The notes below the pieces were generated by a model. It did not search any database, was not told the DNA's origin, and saw only the letters and a program-made list of their open reading frames with translations. From Streptomyces sp. NA04227 (GTDB taxonomy: Bacteria > Actinomycetota > Actinomycetes > Streptomycetales > Streptomycetaceae), in the NCBI RefSeq assembly GCF_013364195.1, contig NZ_CP054918.1, positions 7,429,001 to 7,493,000 on the forward strand: 64,000 nt of DNA. Reading direction: 5' to 3'. How positions within the stretch are numbered: position 1 is the first letter of the stretch; the number at the start of each line of letters is the position of its first letter. The position numbers and the translations under genes were made by a program. Of the stretch, positions 19,986 through 27,444 are shown piece by piece.

Positions 19986-21809
19986 CTGTCGACCGCGATC
20001 GTCACCGGTTCCGCGGTGCCCGGGTCCCCTCTTCGGGGTGATCTGGAGGCACTGGGCTTCGAGGTGCGGTACGCCGAGGACGCGTCACAGGTGGCCGGAT
20101 TGCTCCAGGACGTCCCGGCGGGGCGGCGGGTGGCCGTGGTCGACAGTCGTTTCGTCGGTCACCGGCACGCACTCCGGCTCGCCCTGACCGACCCCCGCTT
20201 CCCCGTCGCGGCCGTACCCGGCGCACTCACCGCACAGCCCGCCGCGCGCCCAGCGCTGACGCGCGCACTGGCCGCCGAGGTCACCGCGACCGTGGGCGGA
20301 TCCGGGACCGCCGCCCTCGCCGTCGACTCACCGGCCGACCGGCTCACCGAGAACCTGCTCGCCGACGGCGGCGACGTCCACCGGCCCGAACTCGGCACTC
20401 TCGTCGCCGAAGTGCCCACGGACACCGCCGCGCGCGAAGCGGCCCGGGCGGCCGTCACCGCCGTCGACGAGGAAGCGGTCCGGCTACGCACCGCCGTGAA
20501 GTCGCGCGACGGCTTCTTCACGACGTTCTGCATCAGCCCCTACTCCCGCTACCTCGCCCGCTGGTGCGCCCGGCGCGGACTCACTCCGAACCAGGTCACC
20601 ACCGCCTCGCTGCTCACCGCCCTGCTCGCGGCGGGCTGCGCGGCCACCGGCGAGCGCATCGGCTTCGTGGCCGCGGGCGTCCTGCTGCTCCTGTCCTTCG
20701 TACTCGACTGCGCGGACGGCCAACTCGCCCGCTACTCCCTCCAGTACTCCACCCTCGGTGCCTGGCTGGACGCGACCTTCGACCGCGCCAAGGAGTACGC
20801 CTACTACGTGGGTCTCGCCCTCGGCGCCGCGGCCGCCACCGGCGACGACGTATGGGCGCTCGCGCTGGGCGCGATGGTGCTCCAGACCTGCCGCCACGTC
20901 GTCGACTTCGCCTTCAACGAGGCCAATCACGACGCCAGCGCCAACACCAGTCCCACCGCCGCGCTCTCCGACCGGCTCGACCGGCTCGGCTGGACGGTGT
21001 GGCTGCGCCGCATGATCGTGCTGCCCATCGGCGAACGCTGGGCGCTGATCGCCCTGCTCACGGCCGTGACCACACCCCGGATCACGCTCGTGGTGCTGCT
21101 CGTCGGCTGCTCGGTCGCCGCCCTGTACACCACGGCCGGACGCGTACTGCGCTCGCTCACCCGCAAGGCGCACCGCACCGAGCGGGCCACCGCCGCACTC
21201 GCCGACCTGTGCGACACCGGCGCCATCGCCGCCTCGGTCGCCGCACTCGGCCACCGCACCGCGCGCGCCCTGCCCGCTCTCGCGCCCGTCGCCCTCGCCG
21301 TCCTCGGCGGCGCGCTCGTGGTGACGGCCGGCGCGGTCGCGGACTTCGGCAGCGTCTGGCCGGTCCTCGCCGCGGCCGTCTACTGCCTCACCTCGGGCCT
21401 GGCCGTCGCGCGCCCCCTCGGGGGCAGCCTGGACTGGCTGGTCCCGCCCGTCTTCCGGGCGGCGGAGTACTGCACGGTGCTCGTGCTCGCCGCTCGCTCG
21501 GAGGTGAACGGAGCCTTGCCCGCGGCTTTCGGGCTGGTGGCCGCGGTCGCCTACCATCATTACGACACCGTGTACCGCATCCGTGGCGGCACCGGTGCAC
21601 CCCCGCACTGGCTGGTGAGGACCGTCGGCGGGCATGAGGGCAGGACGCTGCTGGTCACCGCGCTGGCCGCGTCGCTCGCCACCTCGGATTTCACTGTCGC
21701 GCTCACGGCACTCGCCGTGCTCGTGGCCCTCGTGGTGCTCGTCGAGAGCATCCGCTTCTGGGTGTCCGCGAAGGCACCCGCCGTACACGACGAAGGAGAA
21801 CCCGCATGA
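19986..21809 (+). CDS. CDP-alcohol phosphotransferase with large extra domains
   Basis: About 607 residues from CTG 19986. The catalytic CDP-alcohol phosphatidyltransferase motif is complete: D241-x2-D244-G-x2-A-R-x8-G-x3-D262-x3-D266 (LDCADGQLARYS then GAWLDATFD). The N-terminal ~160 residues are soluble and end in a VRLRTAVKSRDGFFTTF segment before helix 1. The C-terminal ~250 residues carry additional hydrophobic helices and resemble the region called DUF5941 in Streptomyces homologues (from memory). The enzyme transfers a phospho-alcohol from a CDP-alcohol to an acceptor at the membrane. AAGGAG at 19971-19976 points to CTG 19986 as start; GTG 20016 is the conventional alternative. It is the first gene of the cassette. 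Confidence 0.85.
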   Translation: MSTAIVTGSAVPGSPLRGDLEALGFEVRYAEDASQVAGLLQDVPAGRRVAVVDSRFVGHRHALRLALTDPRFPVAAVPGALTAQPAARPALTRALAAEVTATVGGSGTAALAVDSPADRLTENLLADGGDVHRPELGTLVAEVPTDTAAREAARAAVTAVDEEAVRLRTAVKSRDGFFTTFCISPYSRYLARWCARRGLTPNQVTTASLLTALLAAGCAATGERIGFVAAGVLLLLSFVLDCADGQLARYSLQYSTLGAWLDATFDRAKEYAYYVGLALGAAAATGDDVWALALGAMVLQTCRHVVDFAFNEANHDASANTSPTAALSDRLDRLGWTVWLRRMIVLPIGERWALIALLTAVTTPRITLVVLLVGCSVAALYTTAGRVLRSLTRKAHRTERATAALADLCDTGAIAASVAALGHRTARALPALAPVALAVLGGALVVTAGAVADFGSVWPVLAAAVYCLTSGLAVARPLGGSLDWLVPPVFRAAEYCTVLVLAARSEVNGALPAAFGLVAAVAYHHYDTVYRIRGGTGAPPHWLVRTVGGHEGRTLLVTALAASLATSDFTVALTALAVLVALVVLVESIRFWVSAKAPAVHDEGEPA

Positions 21810-22558
21810 TCGGCCTCGTGCTCGCGGCCGGCGCTGGCCGGCGTCTGCGCCCCTACACCGACACCCTGCCGAAGGCACTGGTGCCGGTCGGACCCGAAGG
21901 CGACGAGGAGAGCCTGACGGTTCTCGACCTGACCCTCGGCAACTTCGCCGAGATCGGGCTCACCGAGGTCGCGGTCATCGTCGGCTACCGCAAGGAGGCC
22001 GTCTACGAGCGCAAGGCCGCTCTGGAGGCCAAGTACGGCCTGAAGATCACGCTGATCGACAACGACAAGGCCGAGGAGTGGAACAACGCCTACTCCCTGT
22101 GGTGCGGCCGGGACTCGATCAAGCACAGCGTGATCCTCGCCAACGGCGACACCGTGCACCCCGTCTCCGTCGAGAAGACCCTGCTCGCCGCGCGCGGTGA
22201 GGGCAAGCGGATCATCCTCGCCCTGGACACCGTCAAGCAGCTCGCCGACGAGGAGATGAAGGTCGTCGTCGACCCGGAGAAGGGCGTCCAGCGCATCACC
22301 AAGCTGATGGACCCCGCCGAGGCCACCGGCGAGTACATCGGCGTCACCCTCATCGAGGGCGAGGCCGCCGACGAACTCGCCGACGCGCTGAAGACCACCT
22401 TCGAGCGCGACCCCGACCTCTACTACGAGGACGGCTACCAGGAGCTCGTGAACCGCGGCTTCAAGATCGATGTCGCGCCCATTGGTGACGTCAAGTGGGT
22501 CGAGATCGACAACCACGACGACCTCGCCAAGGGTCGTGAGATCGCATGCCAGTACTGA
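21806..22558 (+). CDS. Sugar/alcohol-phosphate nucleotidyltransferase, cytidylyltransferase-like
   Basis: 250 residues. The N-terminal nucleotide-binding signature is LVLAAGAGRRLRPYTDTLPKAL (residues 4-25), with Lys in PKAL. LANGDTVHP supplies the metal-binding Asp and VEIDNHDDLAKG the C-terminal family end. It resembles phosphocholine or inositol-phosphate cytidylyltransferases (LicC/IPCT group), so CTP plus a phospho-alcohol would give a CDP-alcohol and pyrophosphate. The ATGA overlap with the gene before it indicates translational coupling. In this context it most likely activates the product of the next gene, sn-glycerol-1-phosphate, for one of the two CDP-alcohol phosphotransferases. That link is inference. 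Confidence 0.87.
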   Translation: MIGLVLAAGAGRRLRPYTDTLPKALVPVGPEGDEESLTVLDLTLGNFAEIGLTEVAVIVGYRKEAVYERKAALEAKYGLKITLIDNDKAEEWNNAYSLWCGRDSIKHSVILANGDTVHPVSVEKTLLAARGEGKRIILALDTVKQLADEEMKVVVDPEKGVQRITKLMDPAEATGEYIGVTLIEGEAADELADALKTTFERDPDLYYEDGYQELVNRGFKIDVAPIGDVKWVEIDNHDDLAKGREIACQY

Positions 22559-23610
22559 CCCGGCTCATCCCCTCGCCGGTCGTCGTCGACATCCGGCCGG
22601 GGGTGCTCGACCACCTGGCCACCATCCTGTCCGACCAGCGCATCGCGCCGTCGGGCCGGATGGCCTTCGCCATCAGCGGCGGCTCCGGGCAGGTACTGCG
22701 CGAGCGGTTCGCCCCGGCGCTGCCGCACGCGGACTGGTTCGACGACGCCGACGGAACCATCGACGGTGCGGTGCGCCTGGCCGACTCCATCAAGAGGGGC
22801 GGCCACTACGACGCGGTGATCGGCCTCGGCGGCGGCAAGGTCATCGACTGCGCCAAGTACGCCGCGGCGCGGGTCGGTCTGCCCCTGGTCGCAGTGGCCA
22901 CCAACCTCGCCAACGACGGTCTGTGCTCCCCGGTCGCCACCCTGGACAACGACGCGGGCCGCGGCTCGTACGGCGTGCCCAACCCGATCGGGATCGTCAT
23001 CGACCTCGATGTGATCCGCGAGGCGCCCGTGCGCTTCGTACGGGCCGGCATCGGCGATGTGATCTGCAAGATCTCCGCCGTCGCCGACTGGGAACTCTCC
23101 CACCGGGAGAACGGCGAGCAGGTCGACGGCCTCGCCGCCGCCATGGCGCGTCAGGCGGCCGAGGCCGTACTGCGCCACCCCGGCGGCATCGGCGACGACG
23201 ACTTCCTGACCACGCTGTCCGAGGCGCTGGTCCTGTGCGGCATCTCCATGTCCGTGGCCGGGGACAGCCGCCCGGCCTCCGGTGCCTGCCACGAGATCAG
23301 CCACGCCTTCGACCTCACCTTCCCCAAGCGCAACGCGCTGCACGGGGAACAGTGCGGCCTCGGCGGCGCCTTCGCCACCTTCCTGCGCGGCGACCACGAC
23401 ACCGCGGGGCACATGACCGAGGTGCTGCGCCGCCACGGACTCCCGGTGCTCCCCGAGGAGATCGGCTTCTCGATGGACGAGTTCGTGCGGGTCGTGGAAT
23501 TCGCCCCGCAGACCCGCCCCGGCCGCTACACCATCCTCGAGCACCTCGACCTGTCCACCAACCAGATCAAGGACGCATACGCCGACTATGCCAAGGCCAT
23601 CGGTAGCTGA
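22546..23610 (+). CDS. Glycerol-1-phosphate dehydrogenase-like (AraM/EgsA, iron-ADH fold)
   Basis: 354 residues of the iron-containing alcohol dehydrogenase fold. NAD(P) binding is shown by IGLGGGKVIDCAKYAA (about 92-107). Metal ligands fit the AraM/EgsA subgroup: Asp in ATNLANDGLCSPVA (about 125), His in SGACHEISHAFD (about 247) and His in ALHGEQCGLG (about 267). These enzymes reduce dihydroxyacetone phosphate to sn-glycerol 1-phosphate, the archaeal stereoisomer, which a few bacteria use for special lipids. The 13-base overlap with the preceding gene and 23-base overlap with the next mean tight coupling. A different hydroxyketone phosphate as substrate is possible. Confidence 0.85.
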   Translation: MPVLTRLIPSPVVVDIRPGVLDHLATILSDQRIAPSGRMAFAISGGSGQVLRERFAPALPHADWFDDADGTIDGAVRLADSIKRGGHYDAVIGLGGGKVIDCAKYAAARVGLPLVAVATNLANDGLCSPVATLDNDAGRGSYGVPNPIGIVIDLDVIREAPVRFVRAGIGDVICKISAVADWELSHRENGEQVDGLAAAMARQAAEAVLRHPGGIGDDDFLTTLSEALVLCGISMSVAGDSRPASGACHEISHAFDLTFPKRNALHGEQCGLGGAFATFLRGDHDTAGHMTEVLRRHGLPVLPEEIGFSMDEFVRVVEFAPQTRPGRYTILEHLDLSTNQIKDAYADYAKAIGS

Positions 23611-24367
23611 GCTCCGCCCCGTCGTCCACCCCGCCGGGGTGAAGGACCGGCGCAGCGGTGAGCACTGGGCGGGACGCCTGTACATGCGAGAGGTCTCGCT
23701 GCGCGTCGACCGCTACCTGGTCGACACCAGGATCACGCCCAACCAGCTCACGTACCTGATGACCGTCTTCGGTGTGCTCGCGGCCCCGGCGCTGCTCGTG
23801 CCGGGCGTCGCGGGGGCCGTGCTCTGCGTGCTCGCGGTACAGATGTACCTGCTCCTGGACTGCGTCGACGGCGAGATCGCGCGCTGGCGCAGTCAGTACT
23901 CGCTCGGCGGGGTCTACCTGGACCGGGTCGGCGCCTACCTCACCGACGCCGCGGTCCTGGTCGGCCTCGGTCTGCGCGCGGCGGACCTGTGGGGCACCGG
24001 CCGTATCGACTGGCTGTGGGCGTTCCTCGGCACGCTGGCCGCGCTCGGCGCGATACTGATCAAGGCGGAGACCGACCTCGTGGGCGTGGCCCGCCACCAG
24101 GCCGGGATGCCGCCGGTGCAGGAGTCGGCGTCCGCGCCGCGCTCCTCCGGGATGGCGACGGCGCGGCGGGCCGCCGCGGCGCTGAAGTTCCACCGGCTGA
24201 TCCTCGGTATCGAGGCCTCCCTGCTCATCCTGGTCCTCGCCATCCTGGACGCGGCCCGGGGCGACCTCTTCTTCACCCGTCTGGGCACCGCCGTCCTCGC
24301 GGGCATCGCGCTGCTGCAGACCCTGCTGCACCTGGTGTCCGTCCTCGCGTCGAGCAGGCTGAAGTGA
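23588..24367 (+). CDS. CDP-alcohol phosphatidyltransferase with altered motif
   Basis: 259 residues and about six membrane helices. The family motif is present at D91-x2-D94-G95-x2-A98-R99-x8-G108-x3-D112, but the last position, normally the catalytic-base aspartate, is Ala116 (LDRVGAYLTD). Asp120 lies four residues on and might or might not substitute. A soluble N-terminal ~35 residues contains HWAGRLYMREVSLRVDRYL, an amphipathic interfacial helix. It overlaps the gene before it by 23 bases and the next by four. It could transfer a phospho-alcohol to a second acceptor, or act as a partner of the complete enzyme encoded at 19986. Confidence 0.85.
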   Translation: MPRPSVAELRPVVHPAGVKDRRSGEHWAGRLYMREVSLRVDRYLVDTRITPNQLTYLMTVFGVLAAPALLVPGVAGAVLCVLAVQMYLLLDCVDGEIARWRSQYSLGGVYLDRVGAYLTDAAVLVGLGLRAADLWGTGRIDWLWAFLGTLAALGAILIKAETDLVGVARHQAGMPPVQESASAPRSSGMATARRAAAALKFHRLILGIEASLLILVLAILDAARGDLFFTRLGTAVLAGIALLQTLLHLVSVLASSRLK

Positions 24368-25260
24368 CCGGCCCGGCGGGAGGCGCCCCCAGAGTCGGCG
24401 CGGTCATCATCACCATGGGAAACCGCCCCGAGGAACTGCGCGCGCTCCTCGACTCGGTCGCCGGGCAGGTCGGCGACCCGGTCGAGGTGGTGGTCGTGGG
24501 CAACGGTTCGCCGGTGCCCGACGTCCCCGCCGGAGTCAAGACCATCGAACTGCCCGAGAACCTGGGCATCCCCGGCGGCCGCAATGTCGGCATCGAGGCC
24601 TTCGGGCCCGCCGGACGGGATGTCGACATCCTGCTCTTCCTCGACGACGACGGTCTCCTCGCCCGCAAGGACACCGCACAGCTCTGCCGCCAGGCGTTCG
24701 CCGACGACCCCGAGCTCGGCATCATCAGCTTCCGCATCGTCGACCCGGAGACCGGGGCGACGCAGCGCCGTCATGTCCCGCGCCTGCGGGCCTCCGACCC
24801 GATGCGTTCCTCCCGGGTCACCACCTTCCTCGGCGGCGCCAACGCGGTGCGCACCAAGGTCTTCGCCGAGGTGGGGGAGCTGCCCGAGGAGTTCTTCTAC
24901 GCCCATGAGGAGACCGACCTCGCCTGGCGCGCGCTCGACGCCGACTGGATGATCGACTACCGCTCCGACATGGTCCTCAACCACCCCACGGCGGCCCCGT
25001 CCCGGCATGCCGTTTATCACCGCATGGTGGCCCGCAACCGTGTCTGGCTCGCCAGGCGAAACCTTCCGGCCACGCTCGTCCCGGTCTATCTCGGCGTCTG
25101 GCTGCTGCTCACCCTGGTCCGCCGCCCCTCCCGTCCGGCGCTCAAGGCCTGGTTCGGCGGCTTCCGTGAGGGATGGGCCACACCGTGCGGGCCCCGCAGG
25201 CCGATGAAGTGGCGTACGGTGTGGCGCCTGACCCGGCTGGGCCGACCTCCCGTGATCTGA
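24364..25260 (+). CDS. Glycosyltransferase family 2
   Basis: 298 residues with a GT-A fold. It starts VGAVIITMGNRPEELRALLDSV (about 10-31). The metal-binding DDD is in LLFLDDDGLL (about 96) and the acceptor-side EETDLAWR near 180. A hydrophobic stretch (TLVPVYLGVWLLLTLV, about 238-253) near the C-terminus suggests membrane attachment. GTG 24364 overlaps the previous stop by four bases. It probably adds a sugar (rhamnosyltransferase-like architecture) to the lipid or polymer assembled by the two CDP-alcohol enzymes, before export by the ABC transporter that follows. Donor and acceptor are unknown. Confidence 0.9.
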   Translation: MTGPAGGAPRVGAVIITMGNRPEELRALLDSVAGQVGDPVEVVVVGNGSPVPDVPAGVKTIELPENLGIPGGRNVGIEAFGPAGRDVDILLFLDDDGLLARKDTAQLCRQAFADDPELGIISFRIVDPETGATQRRHVPRLRASDPMRSSRVTTFLGGANAVRTKVFAEVGELPEEFFYAHEETDLAWRALDADWMIDYRSDMVLNHPTAAPSRHAVYHRMVARNRVWLARRNLPATLVPVYLGVWLLLTLVRRPSRPALKAWFGGFREGWATPCGPRRPMKWRTVWRLTRLGRPPVI

Positions 25261-25356
25261 ACCGCTCGGATCTGAGAGCATTCGGCGGTATCCAGGTCCC
25301 TGGCCCTGGCCTACGCCCGACCCGGATGCGTATTTTGAGGACGAAAGTTTCCATTG

Positions 25357-26286
25357 GTGAGTGAGACAACGCATGACGGCGGTGTTGCGGTGACCGCTCC
25401 TCCGTCGCCCGATGACGGGCTCACACCGGCTGAGCTCGCCGGCAAGTACGGATTGACGGTCAGTGGTGCGCGTCCGACGCTGCGGGGGTATGTGCGGCAG
25501 TTGTGGGGGCGGCGGCATTTCATTGTGGCGTTCTCGCAGGCGAAGCTGACGGCGCAGTACAGCCAGGCGAAGCTGGGGCAGTTGTGGCAGGTGGCGACGC
25601 CGCTGCTGAACGCGCTGGTGTACTTCCTGATCTTCGGTCTGATTCTTCAGGCGGACCGGGGTATGGAGCGTGAGGTCTATGTTCCGTTCCTGGTGACGGG
25701 CGTGTTCGTGTTCACGTTCACGCAGAGTTCGGTGATGGCCGGGGTGCGGGCGATCGCGGGCAATCTGGGTCTGGTGCGGGCGTTGCACTTCCCGCGGGCG
25801 TCGCTGCCGATCTCGTTCTCGTTGCAGCAGCTTCAGCAGTTGCTGTTCTCGATGATCGTGATGGTGGCGGTCGCGATGGCGTTCGGGAGCTTCCCGACGT
25901 GGTCGTGGCTGCTGATGGTCCCGGTGCTGGTGCTGCAGTTCTTCTTCAACACGGGCCTGGCGCTGATCATGGCGCGGCTGGGCAGCAAGACCCCCGACCT
26001 GGCGCAGCTGATGCCGTTCGTGATGCGCACCTGGATGTATGCCTCGGGTGTCATGTTCTCCATCCCGGTGATGCTGGAGGACAAGCCGCAGTGGGTGGCC
26101 GACATCCTGCAGTGGAACCCCGCGGCGGTCTACATGGACCTGATGCGGTTCGCGCTGATCGACGGGTACGGCTCGCGCAATCTGCCGCCACATGTGTGGG
26201 CGGTCGCGCTGGGCTGGGCCGTCCTGCTCGCCGTGGGCGGGTTCATGTACTTCTGGAAGGCTGAGGAGAAGTACGGCCGTGGCTGA
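25357..26286 (+). CDS. ABC-2 type polysaccharide/teichoic-acid exporter permease
   Basis: About 309 residues. A soluble N-terminal part (residues 1-60) is followed by an amphipathic QAKLTAQYSQAKLGQLWQV segment and six membrane helices, the layout of TagG/Wzm permeases. It forms the channel of a lipid-linked glycan or teichoic-acid-type exporter with the ATPase encoded next. Start is GTG 25357 or TTG 25354, with GAAAG upstream. Codon use is unlike its neighbours up to about 25990: many codons end in G or T (TTG, GGG, GTG, CGT, GGT), and then usage returns to C-ending. A 93-base gap precedes it, so a secondary promoter is possible. Confidence 0.92.
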   Translation: MSETTHDGGVAVTAPPSPDDGLTPAELAGKYGLTVSGARPTLRGYVRQLWGRRHFIVAFSQAKLTAQYSQAKLGQLWQVATPLLNALVYFLIFGLILQADRGMEREVYVPFLVTGVFVFTFTQSSVMAGVRAIAGNLGLVRALHFPRASLPISFSLQQLQQLLFSMIVMVAVAMAFGSFPTWSWLLMVPVLVLQFFFNTGLALIMARLGSKTPDLAQLMPFVMRTWMYASGVMFSIPVMLEDKPQWVADILQWNPAAVYMDLMRFALIDGYGSRNLPPHVWAVALGWAVLLAVGGFMYFWKAEEKYGRG

Positions 26287-27067
26287 GGACATCGAGGACA
26301 TCACCGGGGCGCAGATCCCCACCGTCATCGCGGACGAGCTGCACATCGTCTACCGCGTGAACGGCGCGAAGACCGGACGCGGCACCGCGACCGCGGCCCT
26401 GAGCCGCATCATCAAGCGCGGCGAGGAACGCGGCGTACGCAAGGTGCACGCGGTGCGCGGTGTCAGCTTCACCGCCTACCGCGGCGAGGCGATCGGCCTG
26501 ATCGGCTCGAACGGTTCCGGGAAGTCGACCCTGCTGCGCGCCATCGCGGGCCTGCTCCCCGCGGAGCAGGGCAGGGTCTACACCGACGGGCAGCCCTCGC
26601 TGCTCGGCGTCAACGCCGCCCTGATGAACGACCTCACCGGCGAGCGCAACGTGATCCTGGGCGGGTTGGCCATGGGCATGTCGCGCGAGCAGATCCGCGA
26701 GCGCTACCAGGAGATCGTCGACTTCTCCGGCATCAACGAGAAGGGCGACTTCATCACCCTGCCGATGCGTACGTACTCCTCCGGCATGGCCGCCCGCCTG
26801 CGATTCTCCATCGCTGCCGCCAAGGACCACGACGTCCTCATGATCGACGAGGCCCTCGCCACCGGCGACCGCTCCTTCCAGAAGCGCTCCGAGGCCCGCA
26901 TCCGCGAACTGCGCAAGGAAGCCGGCACCGTCTTCCTCGTCAGCCACAACAACAAGTCCATCCGCGACACCTGCGACCGCGTCCTGTGGCTGGAACGCGG
27001 CGAACTGCGCATGGACGGCCCCACCGACGAGGTCATCAAGGAGTACGAGAAGTTCACCGGCAAATAG
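26279..27067 (+). CDS. ABC transporter ATPase, TagH/Wzt type
   Basis: 262 residues from GTG 26279, overlapping the permease stop by eight bases. Walker A is GSNGSGKST (about 80), the signature YSSGMAARLRF (about 165) and Walker B VLMIDEALATGD (about 185). H-loop is LVSHN. The long insert before Walker A (residues 15-60, VYRVNGAKTGRG and a basic RIIKRGEERGVRKVHAV) is usual in TagH/Wzt. It drives export of a lipid-linked glycan or teichoic-acid-like product. It lacks the C-terminal carbohydrate-binding domain of O-antigen Wzt proteins, so substrate choice would lie with the permease. A hairpin follows 35 bases after the stop. Confidence 0.93.
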   Translation: MAEDIEDITGAQIPTVIADELHIVYRVNGAKTGRGTATAALSRIIKRGEERGVRKVHAVRGVSFTAYRGEAIGLIGSNGSGKSTLLRAIAGLLPAEQGRVYTDGQPSLLGVNAALMNDLTGERNVILGGLAMGMSREQIRERYQEIVDFSGINEKGDFITLPMRTYSSGMAARLRFSIAAAKDHDVLMIDEALATGDRSFQKRSEARIRELRKEAGTVFLVSHNNKSIRDTCDRVLWLERGELRMDGPTDEVIKEYEKFTGK

Positions 27068-27102
27068 CCCGTGAACTCCGATGAGCCTGGCGTGTCCGAC
27101 CC

Positions 27103-27130
27103 GAGCCCCGTCGCGTATCCGGCGGGGCTC
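27103..27130 (+). terminator. Terminator of the export cassette
   Basis: GAGCCCCG (27103-27110) pairs with CGGGGCTC (27123-27130) around a 12-base loop. It separates the cassette from the hopanoid operon. Confidence 0.7.
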
Positions 27131-27378
27131 AGGGCAATCTCCGGGTCAACTTCCTTCCCTGGGCGGAATCTTGACGACGATCGGTGTGTTCTTGTGATCT
27201 GTGGGTCACGCGCGGCTCGTCGTCGCGCTGTACAACGTAAGCCGGACCGAGGGCGGCAGGCGGCTCCGGAAAGCACGGGCGTCGGGGGCGTACAAGCGCC
27301 CTCACCAGCGCCGTCGTGGCGGCGTGTCCGAAATGGGCTGTATTGTGTCGGCAGTGTAGAACGGGAGATGTGACGGCC
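27131..27378 (+). promoter_or_regulatory. Probable promoter region of the hopanoid operon
   Basis: The region is less GC-rich than coding DNA. TTGACG at 27171 could be a -35 box, and GTGATC-TGTG-GGTCAC (27194-27209) is an imperfect inverted repeat just downstream. TACAAC at about 27232 and TGTATTGTG at about 27337 are other -10-like spots. No element is strong enough to name a sigma factor. Confidence 0.35.
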
Positions 27379-27444
27379 ATGGCTACGGATACTCCCCGGC
27401 TCCGCGACGCGTCCGCCGCTCCCGTCATGGGCGGCCGGCAGTGA
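27379..27444 (+). CDS. Possible 21-residue leader ORF coupled to hpnC
   Basis: ATG 27379 opens 21 codons (starting MATDTPRLRD and ending MGGRQ) whose TGA (27442-27444) overlaps the GTG start of hpnC (27441) in a GTGA arrangement. A GGGAG lies 13 bases upstream. hpnC itself has no ribosome site of its own in the last 15 bases, so translation of this ORF could deliver ribosomes to it. It could also be a relic of a longer hpnC N-terminus. Confidence 0.35.
   Translation: MATDTPRLRDASAAPVMGGRQ

Noticed and set aside
22546..23610. Considered as an ordinary iron-dependent alcohol dehydrogenase or 3-dehydroquinate synthase
   Set aside because: The metal ligands and the context with a cytidylyltransferase and CDP-alcohol enzymes fit AraM/EgsA better.
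27071..27373. 100-codon plus-strand frame before hpnC
   Set aside because: It spans the terminator and the promoter region and has no recognisable domain.
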